Assembly (NCBI GenBank): GCA_023375785.1
Contig: SZWC01001514.1
Span: 105,855-169,854 of the forward strand
Source: Penium margaritaceum
Taxonomy: Eukaryota > Streptophyta > Zygnematophyceae > Desmidiales > Peniaceae
Length of the DNA: 64,000 bases
Direction of reading: 5' to 3'
Shown here piece by piece: positions 23,310-35,100 of the stretch. Position 1 is the stretch's first letter. Each line of letters opens with the position of its first letter. The position numbers and the translations under genes are program-made. The notes beneath the pieces were generated by a model that saw only the letters and a program-made list of their open reading frames with translations, searched no databases and had not been told where the DNA came from.

Positions 23310-24920
23310 TCAAAGAGGGGTGAGACAAAGAGTAAAATTGTCCTTCAGAGCTTGAAGAGCTCTGTTGAGATCGACTGCTGTACTCCCCCTCTCCGCTGCC
23401 ATTTCTACTGTGTTTGCTTCATACATCATGAAGAATGTGGGCAGGTCCAGTTGCGTGTCGCAAAGCATGGCGTTGGTGTGGATCTTTGATTTCCACGTGC
23501 CGATGTCTTCCTTCATGTTCCGTCGGCACTGCAAAAGTGCGCTAGAGGTAAGTCCGCATTGAATGACACATTTTTTGAAGATGTCTTTTTAAATGCTCTT
23601 TGCCATAAAATCTACAGCTTGTTCCAAACCCGGCACATGCACGAGGTGCACTGTACCGTCATTGACTTTTCATCATATCCAATGTCTAGGAATGTCGGTG
23701 TGTTTTGTCCATCCCTCAAACTTTGCGGAGTTGGAAAGGTCGATTGAGACTTGTTGTCGACATAGAATTTGGACGGACCTTCATCCCAAAATCCGATGTC
23801 ATCAAGGAGGTTCAGCAAGTAGGTCACTTCTTGTGCGGCAGAAGTAGCCGCGACATACTCGGCTTCAGCAGAGCTGAGTGTGATGATGTTTTGCCACTTG
23901 CTAGACCAAAAGATAGCTGTGCCAAGTAGAATTCACAAAAAGGCGATGGTGCTCCACCGATCCTCCTCTGTGCCCCCCAAATCCCCGTCCACGTAGCATT
24001 TCAGCTCCAAGTCCTTGGAACTGCCAAAGCACAATGTTGCATCCCTTGTCTCTCTCATGTACATGAGTGCTCGGTTGAGTTCTTTGGAAGCCTGAGTCGA
24101 GCAAGTATTTTTGCCGTGTGCAAAATTCCAACATACTGCAGGTCAGGGCGTGTGTAGTTGGCAAAGTGCATAAGTGATCCCACTCTGCTATGATAATTTG
24201 TCTTACTCTCCCCCCTTCTCTCTAATGCATTTGCTACTGCTGAGTCAAGGGTGTTGGGACATGCCGCTCAGGCACATCAAAGTGCTCAGAGACCTTGGTG
24301 TAGTATGTCTCCTAACTGAACCCCAGAGTGTGCAAGCCGTGGTTGTGCTTCATGTTCATAGTGAGTAAGTACTCAAACGTTGGCATGAGGGTGATGTTCA
24401 CCTCCTTGGCCATCGTTGTAGCCGTTGCGTGGATAAATTTTGCAGATGCGCCGATGATGAGGATGTCGTCCATGTACATGAGTGCATAACAGTCAGGATG
24501 GGCTTCAGGAGATGGACTGTGTAGAGATAGACAGTCGTCGTAGGCTGATTCTTTGAAGTTTAGGTTTTCCAGCAGCGTTTACAACGTCTTGTACCAGAGG
24601 AGTGGGCATTTTTTACAGCCAAAGAGGCTCTTCACCAGCATTTAGACTCTTCTACTCATGTCGTTGTAACCTTTTGGCCATTTCATGAATACTTTAATAT
24701 CCATCTCTCCATGGAAGAAGGAGTTCTTGACATCAAGCTCCTGCATTGTGTAGTCCTCAACTACTATAATGACAAGCATGATGTGTGCCATTGTATAGCG
24801 GCTTACAGACGTGTAGGTCTCAAATAAGTCCTTGCCTTCCACCTGTGTAAAGCCTTTTGCCACCAAACACACTTTGAACTTGTCGATGCTATCGTCAGCC
24901 TTTGTCTTGATCCGGAACAC
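23310..24920 (-). mobile_element. Element B reverse transcriptase and RNase H region
   Basis: Copia RT words LVAKGFTQVEGKDLFETY and ELDVKNSFFHGEMD (about 24700-24900) and a YMDDI active-site box near 24470 are followed by RNase H-like sequence to about 23310. Fossil. Confidence 0.8.
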
Positions 24921-25399
24921 TTACTGTGCCCCGATAGGGCGTGAGTGTGGTGGTGGCTCGGTGAGCTCCCACGTCCCCATGTTCCATGAGACTATTGTAA
25001 TCAGCATCCAATGCTACTTTCTACTCTGCTGCATGTTTTCTAGTTAGAGCCTCTCATAGGAACTTGGGATCAGGTGGGAGATCCGTCACTTGGTGTGAAA
25101 GGAGTGCTGCAAGGTTTGTCGTGGAAAATTTTGCGAGTGTTTCTTTTTCCTCCTTATACACTGAGTATGTTGTGATGGCAAGGTTGTACTCATCTTTATC
25201 ATCTCCTTTTTTTTGCTCCATTTGCTACTATAGGAGGCGTGTGAAACACCGCTTACCTACAACGATCGGCGCCTATACATCCCTCGCCGCCTGTAGACAA
25301 ATCTACATCACTTCCCTTTGTACTTCATCATGTCCTACCTCAAAAGGATGGTGTACCAAGGCGGGGATTTCGAGGTGTTGAACTACGAGGGTCACACCC

Positions 25400-26900
25400 G
25401 TGTGCATCTGCTGATCATGCACCTGATCCAAATCCGCAAGGATAAGTTGATGTCAATCTGCTGTTGAATCTGCTTCCATGAGCAATTCGTAGTAAGAATC
25501 CTAGAATGTTCGTAGCAGATCAAGAGTTGTTGTACGCTTGGCCTCCCAAGAGGCACGCGTGAGATTCTGAAAAAAGATTGCATCGCGGCTGATGAGGGTA
25601 CGCTGGGAGCTCATTTCAAAGAATTGCCAGCGCTTGATGTTGGAGGCTTGGCCGATGAACAACCCCCAAGATCCCTTTTCAATCAGCTTCCTCCTTTGCT
25701 CTTTAGGCACATGCACAAGTACCATGCAGCCAAACATTCACACCGATTTGATGTTGGGTTCTTCTCCATGCTAAGCCTGAAATGATATCATGTCAGGTAG
25801 CGCTGTGTGTGGTATCTGGCTACGCACCCAGACAGCTTGCTTGAGCGCATAGGGCCACTTGCTATTGTCAAGCTGAGCGCCAAGGAGCATTGACTTGAGC
25901 GTCTCTTGAATTGTGCGTCTAGCACATTCTACGATGCCATTCTGATACAGCATGTAGGGCACCAAAAACTGTTGCACGATGCCCATGTCTTCCAAGTGGG
26001 ACATGAACTCAAAGCTGGTGAATTCTCCAGCATTGTCAGAGCATAGGACCTGAAGCTTCCTGTTACTCTACCTCTTTGCCAAGGCCAACCACTTGAAGAA
26101 GTGTGTTGGTGCCTCATCTCGTGTCTTGGGAGCATAGCACCAGGTGAAGCGTGTTGCGTCATCAATGAAGAGGAGAATATATCGATGACCTCATCGTGGC
26201 TATTGGTGTGGTCCACAAATGTGTGTGTGGACTAGCTTGATCCTCTCAGAGATGTCACACTTGCTTGCCAGAGGGAACACTTGTTGTGGCAGCTTCATCC
26301 TAACACAATCCTTGCAAGGGCCTACAGTTCCCTTGCTTTCATAATCTTCCATGTCGAGTCCCTGAACGTGCTACTGCTTCTTCATGGTCTTGACCAATTG
26401 GCTGCTGATGTGGCCAAGTCTCTTATGCCACATGGAAATGTCTGTACCAAAAGACTGGTTTAGAATTGTGGGTGCAAAGGCTGTTGCTTGAGCTACTATA
26501 GTTAGAGGGCCGAAGTCCAGCTCAATCATGCTGTGTGGAAGGAGATGCCCTTCCATAAAGATGTCTCCTTCACGGCTCGCAAGGGTGATGTTGTCACCCT
26601 GAATCACAATGCAAGCCCACCTCTTTATCACCTTCCCTAGTGATAGGAGGTTGACGGTGATCTTAAAGATGTGGAGTACATCTCTTAACTTTACCTTAGC
26701 CTCGTTGTACCCTGTAACTACCACTCTGCCTTTTTTCATTATTGGCACTTGCCGGTTGTTAGCGACAGTGACAAAACCTTTGGTGCTAGGTTGGAGGTCT
26801 TGGAGGCAAGTACTGTTAAATGTGATGTGTGATGTGCACTCGTTGTCGAGGTACAAAATGTATGGTGAGCGTACAAGTTCGTTGCTTTTTGTATCCAAGA
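25400..26900 (-). mobile_element. Element B protease and integrase region
   Basis: A copia-type protease region with a DNECTSHI word at the active-site position precedes a GAG-pre-integrase motif (WHKRLGHISS, about 26390). Integrase core sequence runs to about 25700. Fossil. Confidence 0.75.
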
Positions 26901-27384
26901 GTTGAACACAGATGCTGATTAGCCAAAATCCTTGTTGCTCCCTTCCTTTCCTTTCTTCTTAGAATCCCATTAAGAATCCTTTTCCTTCTCTCCATCTTCC
27001 TTCTTTTATTTCCCTTTTCCTCCTGGAATTCTCCCCTTACATCCCTTCTTCCTCTTTGCCTGCTCCTCATCCGCAATCCTCTTCCTGTAGTATCTTTGCA
27101 TGTGGCCAATCTTCTCACAGTAGTCGCATTCCACTGCAGGTCGTGATCCTCATCGCTTGCCAAAGAAGTTGCTGGAATTTGGTGCTAACCGGGCAGATGA
27201 TTGGGAGGATGCTAAGTTCATCTTCGGCTGGCTCTTCCATGTTTGAGATGCATTGACGTGGGCGACACCTGTTGCTGAGAAAGGTGTGTCTGAAAGCCGG
27301 TTTTCTTTCTCCTTGACAAGCTAGCAGTCATGCTGCTCCATGAGTATAAGTGTTACACACTTATGCCTCTGTCAGTTCAGCCTC

Positions 27385-28310
27385 TCATTTGAACTTTAGC
27401 ACATGTCTGACGTTCTCCCAGTTGCCTGCTAGCCCACTCACAAGGAAGGTCACAAACACGCGCTCCGAGATTGGAGCATCTGTCACAACAAGCTGATCGT
27501 GTAAGGACTTTGCCTTGTTGATGTATTCCTCTATGTTGTCAAAGTTGCTGAGGTTGATGTGCGATAGCGTTGTCAGGAGGTGGGAATTGAAGGTGGAGTC
27601 ACCCGACATGTAGGTCCGTTCCAGGTAGGACCAGGAATGATGGGCAAGTTCAGTCAAAATTTCAAACACCATGATTGCTCGATGAATGCGACATCTCAGT
27701 TGATTGTCCAGAACCATGTATGCAACCTTAGTAAAGTAGTTGAAGTCTGGCACTGCTTGAGGTGGCGATCCGAGTGGAGGAGGTGAATAGTGCCCGTTAT
27801 AGAACTCCCACAGGTAGTGAATCTGGGCCACCTGCTTGAACATGTGAGCTGAGTGTGGGAATTTCTTGCCATAAAACTTGTTAAATTTGATCTTTTGTAG
27901 TTGCAAAGATGCTGCGGCTGCGGGCACTACACTCTGCGGGCATGAAAACCGTGTTCTTGCCACTGGCACTGTTGGGGCTGGCACTGGGATCTACTGCATG
28001 TGTGTGGCTGGATGTGACTGAATAGGTGGCACCGCTACTGTTGCTACTGCAGGCTGGGCCACGTAGGCTTGTGGCATGGGTGCCGGTTGAGCCTTTTGGT
28101 GTGGTGCCAAAGGTGGCACCCCAGGCACCCCTTGAGAAAATGCCATGAACTGTTGCGTCGCTCCTCCAATTGCAGGAGCTCCATGTTGTACCCAATGAGG
28201 AATAGCTAGTTGCACGACAGGTGGAGAGCTTCCTTGAAGTTGATGTGCTGACGATTCTTGTGAAGGTTGTTGCCATTGCATATGCTTCTGTAGTTGTTTT
28301 TGCATCTACT
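27385..28310 (-). mobile_element. Element B gag region
   Basis: The N-terminal part is rich in Gln, Ala and Pro. It is followed by a UBN2-like copia gag segment with words such as NKFYGKKF, SYLERTYM and IEEYINKAKSLHDQL. A CCHC-type knuckle region follows at about 27080-27140. Fossil. Confidence 0.75.
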
Positions 28311-28848
28311 GATGTTGCTCTTGAGATAGAGCCACCTGCTATTGAAGTTTTGCATTCTGAGCTGCCAATGCTACTTGCGACTGCTATAACTGCTACGCGT
28401 GTGAAGCCTGAGCTTCCTATGTGAGCTGCTCTTGCTGTTGAAGGAGCTCTTGGGCTCCCAAATCCTGCCTCAAAGCCTCTCGCTCATGTTCCATAGCTTG
28501 ACGCACTACGGCTTCCTGTTGAGCCATGTGCTATGCCTTTTTTGCCAAGCATTGCGCCTTAGGTACTTGGCATTGTACGTGATTCATAACATGACTTCCT
28601 TGCTCCTGACCCATACGTAAACCATGCAAGACAGACTCATTGTCTAGCTGAGGAGAACCCTCTCTTGGGTTCTCACGAGAACCATGTCACTCATGAGAAC
28701 CTTTGTGCTTGTACAATGTGCAGGTTGAACTACTGGGCAGATGTGTCAACCTTGCTGCTGCCGCTCCCTTGTAGAAAAGTGATGGAGGACGGCACCTCCA
28801 GCTGTGCCATATGCTGCTTCTACTGTGCTGGCTGAAAGCACAATCAAT

Positions 28849-28860
28849 GCTCTAATACCA
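28849..28860 (-). other. Element B primer-binding site (tRNA-iMet 3' end)
   Basis: Read on minus, TGGTATTAGAGC follows the 5' LTR directly and differs by one base from TGGTATCAGAGC, the complement of the plant initiator-Met tRNA 3' end. Confidence 0.85.
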
Positions 28861-29925
28861 TGTTAGAATTTTGCACGACCGCAACAATAGCTGAGTAGGC
28901 CTTGCTCTTGTACCAAGATCTTGACGTGCTCAGTAGGACTTGTACAAACTGTAAAAAGCAAAAACAAGTGGAAGGAATACTTTTTTTCTTGGGGGGGACA
29001 AATTAGAGTGTATTATGAAAATTACAAGTGCAAGTACAGATATGTTAAGTACAAGTCTCATAGCAGGCTATGTGCAGCAACTGTGCACTGACTCTGCTCC
29101 TGGCCCAAGCTAGGCATCTTGCTTGGCTCCCAGCCTTGCAGCAAGAGTCTCGGCATGTCTTGCAGGTTGACATGCCTTCACAAAGCCAGGGCACCTCCTA
29201 GCCAAGCTGAAAGAGTTGCCAGGGACACTTGGATGACGAAGGAGAACTCCAGTAGGGTCTGGATCTGAGCGACACATCAAAACACTGACTTGTAGGGGTG
29301 GCGGCGGTGGCTGTCTCTTAGGCACTCCAGAATTCTGAGTCATTATTATAGCAGCTACTGGCCACCTTTTATACTGCTGCTCAGGCTGGTATCATAGGTA
29401 GTGGTCCCAACGGTCCCAGCAGTCCCAACTGGGATGGTCCCAACAGTCCCCACTGCTTCATCATAGGTAGTGGTCCCGGTGGTCCTAGATGCTGATGTAG
29501 TAAAGTGCCTTCCAATGCTGGAGGCCTTGCCGATGATGCAGACATCATTGTACAAGGTCGTGCATGCTCTGGGAGACCTCACTACTGCCTGTACAATGTT
29601 GGATAACAGCCTTATAGGGCTTCTTGCCCCATACTGCCTCGTGTGAGGCAGTTGTCAAGTTTTCCAATGTTAGACAACAACCTCGACTAGGTGGCCGAGG
29701 TTTTCCTCCATGTTGCTGGACCAATTGTAGAAGTCTGGGTTGTAAACACGACCACTTGGACTAGAAACCAGATATTATCTGGCATGTACAGTGGAAAATC
29801 CCCCCTAGGAATTTTCCCGGTAAACCACAGAAAAAATTGTAACTTGTTGTAGAAGGCTCCGGATCAGAATCGGACTACGCCAAGCTAAATAATTAAGCCA
29901 ACACATTCATCACCATACTCTAACA
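28861..29925 (-). repeat. Element B 5' LTR
   Basis: 1065 bases; on minus it begins TGTTAGAGTATGG and ends at the primer site. It aligns along its whole length with 19759-20815. Repeated GTGGTCCC-type words (about 29400-29490) are shared by both LTRs. Confidence 0.9.
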
Positions 29926-29930
29926 GAAGA
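29926..29930. repeat. Target-site duplication GAAGA, right
   Basis: Identical to 19754-19758; it directly follows the terminal CTCTAACA of the 5' LTR. Confidence 0.85.
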
Positions 29931-30918
29931 CATATGGGACGACGCGCGTGATGAGGTGGATGACGACACGCACATGTATATGGTAAGTTAGTCCTTTTCA
30001 TTCATTCCATCGTGTGTTAGTCATTCCTTCTCTTTGACTCCTTTACTTGAAATTTCATGCAGGCTTTGTGTGGATGATGAATCACTCATTTTCATACCCA
30101 TGATACCTTAGTCTGTGTAGGTGACAGTGTCTTTACTCTGGAAACGCCGGGGACAGACTACGTGTAGCCTACTGTACACGGGGCTGAAGGATACAGAGAA
30201 TAATTTATTGATGGGGTGGGTCAGAAAGAACGTGGCCCAAGACATGGAGAAGCCCCAATGCCGTTAGAAGCACAGTAGAGGAGTTTGGGATATGAGGCTG
30301 AAGTGTTGGAAAGTGGATGTATTGTTGACTTTCCATGAGGAAGTATTCGCCTCATAGCCATGTGTTTTGGGTCTCTTGTGCAAATGAATGTCGAAACAAT
30401 TGATCCTTTATCCAGTCCACTATTGAACAACACATAAATGGTACAGGAAGGTCTCATTGTTCCTGTCTCTTTCAACATTCTTGTTTTGCAACAATGACGG
30501 TCTTCAACACTTGTATTGAAGGAACAGCAAGGCCAGTGTGGGTCAGTTAGAGTGCACACTAGGATAGCCAGCTGTACTTTCATTCTTGGCTGGTGTGTGT
30601 ACCACAGACGCCAATTTCAAGTTATGGCCTGTTGGTACTCTTGCACATGTCACCAAGGTATATTACTGCACATGTCCAGTGGAAGGTGACTCATCGGTGG
30701 GTTCAAGTGTTACAGGGGAAGATGTAGACGAGGATGATGATATCTTCTACAATTTCAAAAACAACAAGGAATACGAAGAATGCGCTAAAGATTTCAATAA
30801 TGTATTTTCCCTAGACTGCAGCCAGCCAGGGCAGTTGTGTCCAGCATTTGACATTATTAGTTGGCTTCATTCCCTTCCTCCTCCGGTTAGGGAGTGGATT
30901 GTCAGTGGACGTCCATGA
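29931..30918 (+). pseudogene. Decayed unrecognised gene, right part, with an intron
   Basis: The frame entering from the left flank reads acidic residues (IWDDARDEVDDDTHMYM) up to a consensus donor GTAAGT at 29983. An 80-base intron ends in TTCATGCAG at 30062. Phase is kept into the next exon, which reads protein-like to about 30650 with about eight stops, all of the C-to-T type (CAA, CAG or CGA origin). A separate clean 110-codon frame (30586-30918, TGA end) is rich in acidic residues and ends PPPVREWIVSGRP; it may be the last exon after another splice. No domain recognised. Alternative frames also look protein-like in places, so the model is tentative. Confidence 0.4.
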
Positions 30919-31504
30919 TGAAATGGGTAGAATGTGTTCTTTTCTAGTTTGTTTTCCCAATTAATAGATATGTTGGTTCGCACATATTCTCCATCTATGA
31001 CGCGTAAAGATTACTAAGAAATATTTTCTCAACATCATTCCATATGAAGATAGGCATTTCATTTCATTTTCTTGATTAATTTCATGTCTTCGGGGTCAGA
31101 ATTGTCTGTCAAAGACATTTCACCACCTTTAGCAACGGTCCATTTTCCCCATAACACCGTTTTTCTCATGAAAGCACACCAATGTTGGGGATTCCATGCC
31201 AGAACAAAACACACGAGGTCATGTCCGCCAACAAGGAACACAATATCTCTAAGCACACATCATCACGCGTACATTGCACATTGCATGAGCCGTCGCAAAG
31301 CTTCAGTGACAAAGATGTCCAATCGGTGTGAATGTCAGATACTAGTGTTTGTAGGTTGGAAAATAAGAAGGGCGCAAGTAACATGTACCCAGTTTTTGGA
31401 ACTACATAGCCCATTTGCCCGTCGTCGAGCAAAAAATAACCTAGCTACCCATCGGCTGCTGCTACCGCCATGCCAATAACAAATAAAAAAGGCAAAAGGC
31501 ATGG
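30919..31504. other. No gene recognised
   Basis: AT-rich sequence after the pseudogene stop; frames on both strands overlap at 31059-31480 without motifs. Confidence 0.5.
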
Positions 31505-32130
31505 CGAGGCCGCATGCCATGCGTTGACGACGCATGGTATGCGGTGCCCCCCGCTAGTATCACAAACCCCTTCTTTGAAGGGTTTGTGATACTAGCGGGG
31601 GGCAGTTTGTCCAGAGTTTGAGGGGAGTTCAAGACTCCCCATGCGTTGAAAGGGAACCTGCTGGGCCCCGCTACCACGGGGCCCAGCAGGAGCCCGCGCA
31701 GATTTAAAACCCTCAAACCCCAAATTTAATTTGGGGTAGGTTTTGATTACGGTTTGGCTGTTGAACAAATAGGTTTGCGTGTAGGAAAAGTTTATGAAAA
31801 CAAAATACAATGCTTTTTTTTTTATTGCGAGGAAGCGATGACCCGTTGTTTTTTTTTACACTCAAACCCCCAGTTCGATTTAGGGTTTTATGTTTTGTGC
31901 GTGCAGATCCCGCGCCAAACATACAAAACCCTAAATCGAACTGGGGGGTTGCGTGAAAAAAAAGGGGTCACCGCTCCATTGCGATTCTCGCATGGGAGCG
32001 ATGTCCCCATGCACTTTTTTTTCTTGCTCGCCCGTCGACGCATGCCGCGAGCGGGCATGATTTCCGACTGGGCTTTTCAGCTTTTTTTTTGCCGGTGCTG
32101 GATGGATGGGAGTGACACTTTTCATTTTAT
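31505..32130. repeat. Stem-loop cluster, fold-back repeat copy 2
   Basis: There are six inverted repeats in succession. 31510-31544 has 15-base arms with one mismatch and a 5-base loop. 31545-31604 has perfect 25-base arms with a 10-base loop. 31622-31640 has 7-base arms GGGGAGT/ACTCCCC. 31657-31690 has perfect 14-base arms with a 6-base loop. 31716-31735 is a CCCCAAATT/AATTTGGGG palindrome. 31866-31948 has arms of about 30 bases containing AGTTCGATTTAGGGTTTT. The part from 31630 on is related to 7906-8240. No coding frame is credible. Confidence 0.85.
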
Positions 32131-35100
32131 GGATATCTGAGCTATTTGGCCCAGGGTGTCACGCCAAGTCACCGATGACCAGTCACCAGACACTGTGACC
32201 GTTTGAAGGACTAGGTACCATTCACCACCAGTCGGCTTGCCATAGATCCAAATGTGGATATGGCGTTGTTAATTGAAATTACCTTGGATATGGTATTAAT
32301 AAATAAAATGACCAATGTGCAACGTGTTTAATGTCTAAACACATGGACACATGGTTATGAAAGTTTCAACGTTTGGATGTGGCGCGGTCAATGTGCCAAA
32401 CATGGGTATGCCGATAGTTATCCAGAATTCTGTGGATGTATGGAAAATGGGAAGACCGGTAGCTTTCTCAACACACCACGGGGTGACGCTTGGAATATTC
32501 CAAACATCAAATGAAGAAATGGCACTTGATGTGCCAAAATTTTGTTCATTGTTCATGAATCCTCGAGTTAAGAAAATCTATTGTTAAACATTTCCAAAAA
32601 CATTTAAAATGGTGAAAATTTGTGTGGTCGAACCCAAGTTTGTGGTCAAGTTAACCATGGGGTTAAACGCAAAAATCAAGGAGGCTCTAAATGAGCTTTT
32701 CCTAAAATCACCAGTCCTGGTTTTCTTTTTCTTTTCCATTCCAAAGCACAAAAAAGAGGAAAACTCACATTTTTCTATGTCCTGAATGGAACTCACTTGG
32801 AAATGCTTCCATGGAAGAAGTTTGGGGTATTTTACGAGAAAACCAGGAGGGGCTGACCGCTAAAAAGCCACGCCATGACTCAATACAAGTTATACATGTG
32901 CTAAACAGTTTTGTTAATGGAAAACGACAACTACTGCATGCACCAGGTTGCAAAACTACCATGGTGATGTGCATCGAGATTAATTCTCGATGAAAAATAA
33001 TAAAAGCACCGAACGTGCTGCGACCACTCGACGACTGACCTACTGGCCACAACAATGTGAAACATATAGACTGCATAAGTGTCGATTGTACGTTTACACG
33101 GGCGTTGACCACATCATCGACGTAAGTGATGATTGAACCACGGGCAACAACACAAGTGCTAGTTGCAGAAATTTTGTTGTTGTCAAGAACACCACTAAAA
33201 AGTGTTGGTTGCACTTTAATCATAGATGCCGACAGCATCCATGATACTAGTGCTGAAAGCAGTGGTCATGGTCTACGGGGGTATGACCAAAACAAATGCC
33301 GATTGTGTTTGCACGTGGGTGTCAATTGCACCAATGATACTGAGTAAGTTATTTGTGAGTGGATTTTGACAAAACAAGAATAGGACAGCCGATCGCACTT
33401 AACACACACGCGATGGTGGAAATCCCCGCACGAGGGTCAATTGCTTAAAACTGACAAGTACCAATTACACTTGGAATATGATTATTGGAAGAATGCAATT
33501 GTGGCATTCAAATGAGTTCTGAATGCACAATTATCATTGATTACACGATGGAAAAAAGTTAGGGGTTGCACTTTTTGTCATGGTTGCAAAATGCACCACT
33601 AATACGAGCGCTGAGCGCACTATGGCTGAGAGTTCCAGTTGGACTAGCCATATTGTTTGAATGGTTTAACATGTGCTATAAGATGCCCATTGCACCGATA
33701 ACATGCGTGTCAATCACACCCCGTTGTATCAACCAGCAAGAACTAGCCAACTGATTACCTCGTCATGCTAACCCGCGGTAGACTACCAAATGAAAGCATA
33801 CAATCTATGTGCAAGGTTTTTCTATAGGCGAGTGTGTCGATCACGTTATTGGAAGTGCTGGAAACATGTCGTCTGACATTTTCAAGGTGTCTCGACAAAC
33901 TCGAGGATGGTCGTAACGTTTACCTGTTTGAATAGAGAACGGAAAGGCATGTCTAGAGAAAATCACAAAGGGCTTTGTTGAAAAGGTGTACGCCCAAACG
34001 GCACAACAAATGCACACCAATCTCGGTCTCCATCAACAGTGACAACCATTTGAATTTAAAAACTTCACAGTTGCTCATAGCTGCGTGTAAAGGTACTTTT
34101 GAAAGAATTATGAACAAAAACTAACGGATGAATCATGTGTGTAATGAGGATGATTTCCCCAAACTTGGACCATGATAAAGGTGGACAAATTCTTCCTTAT
34201 CCAAAAATGGAAGTACTACAAAATCCCAGTTGGTTGAACACCAGTTTCAAAACATGCATGGCTTGTATGAATGTAAAAAGGTATGCACACATGACTACGT
34301 GACAACCTCTTCTCAATGGATCAAGGCATACGTTTCATACCATTATACTTTAGCCACGTGAAATTGGGCATACAGCATGCATGAAATACGTGCATGACAT
34401 GTACAAAAACACTGTCCACTAACTGTTGGTGCATTGATCACGACATCAAGTTATGGATAAGTTGGATGGACAAATTATCACATCGGTTTTCTGGCGTTTG
34501 ATCAAGCTGATAATTAAGTTGATGTTTTGGATAAGAATGGTGATACCATTTCACCAAACAGGTGGTTTGGTGGGTGTAGTACATGTTCTACAACATTCAC
34601 ATGTCCCATTGTGTTATAACGTTCAAAGGCAGATATAATCATTTGATGACTAACCCGGTGTCATGACTATGTCATGAGGTTTTGAACAGACCTGGTGTGC
34701 TAGCACGCCGACCTTAATCTTTGAGGATTGACATCATGCTGCCTGTACGCAGTGTGTACTAGATGTATAAGTACATTTGGGGGTTCTGTACATCATTAGT
34801 CATGGCCAATAAAAAATCAGCCCGTGATTGAACATGTCAAGGATGATATCGTCTAATCAACACTCAATGGCTAAACAATTGACATCATGTCACTTAGTGA
34901 GCGATGGATACAAATCATGGTACCCGACTGGTGCCGACAATAGAAGGGCACATGAGTGTACTGACAACCCTGTTCAAAAGACAATGGTGATTATTAGTGG
35001 GGGGTTGTGAATGTGCCAGAGAGGGAAAAGACTCTTCTACGAGTCCTCAACAACTCAAGATGCCGGCAATGTAATGATTGAAGACCGGAAGGGTCGCTTT

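Larger units (their letters stand above)
19759..29925 (-). mobile_element. Ty1/copia LTR retrotransposon (element B), fossil with both LTRs
   Basis: The element lies on minus. It has two LTRs of 1057 and 1065 bases with TGTTA...TAACA/CAACA ends and a 5-base duplication of the target. The order of parts on minus is 5' LTR, primer site, gag, CCHC knuckle, protease, integrase, reverse transcriptase and RNase H, then a long extra 3' region, purine tract and 3' LTR. Integrase before RT assigns it to Ty1/copia. The two LTRs agree at only about 80-85% over stretches compared by eye, so the insertion is old. The coding region is broken in roughly ten or more places. At 10.2 kb it is about twice the usual copia length, mainly because of the 3' region. 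Confidence 0.9.
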
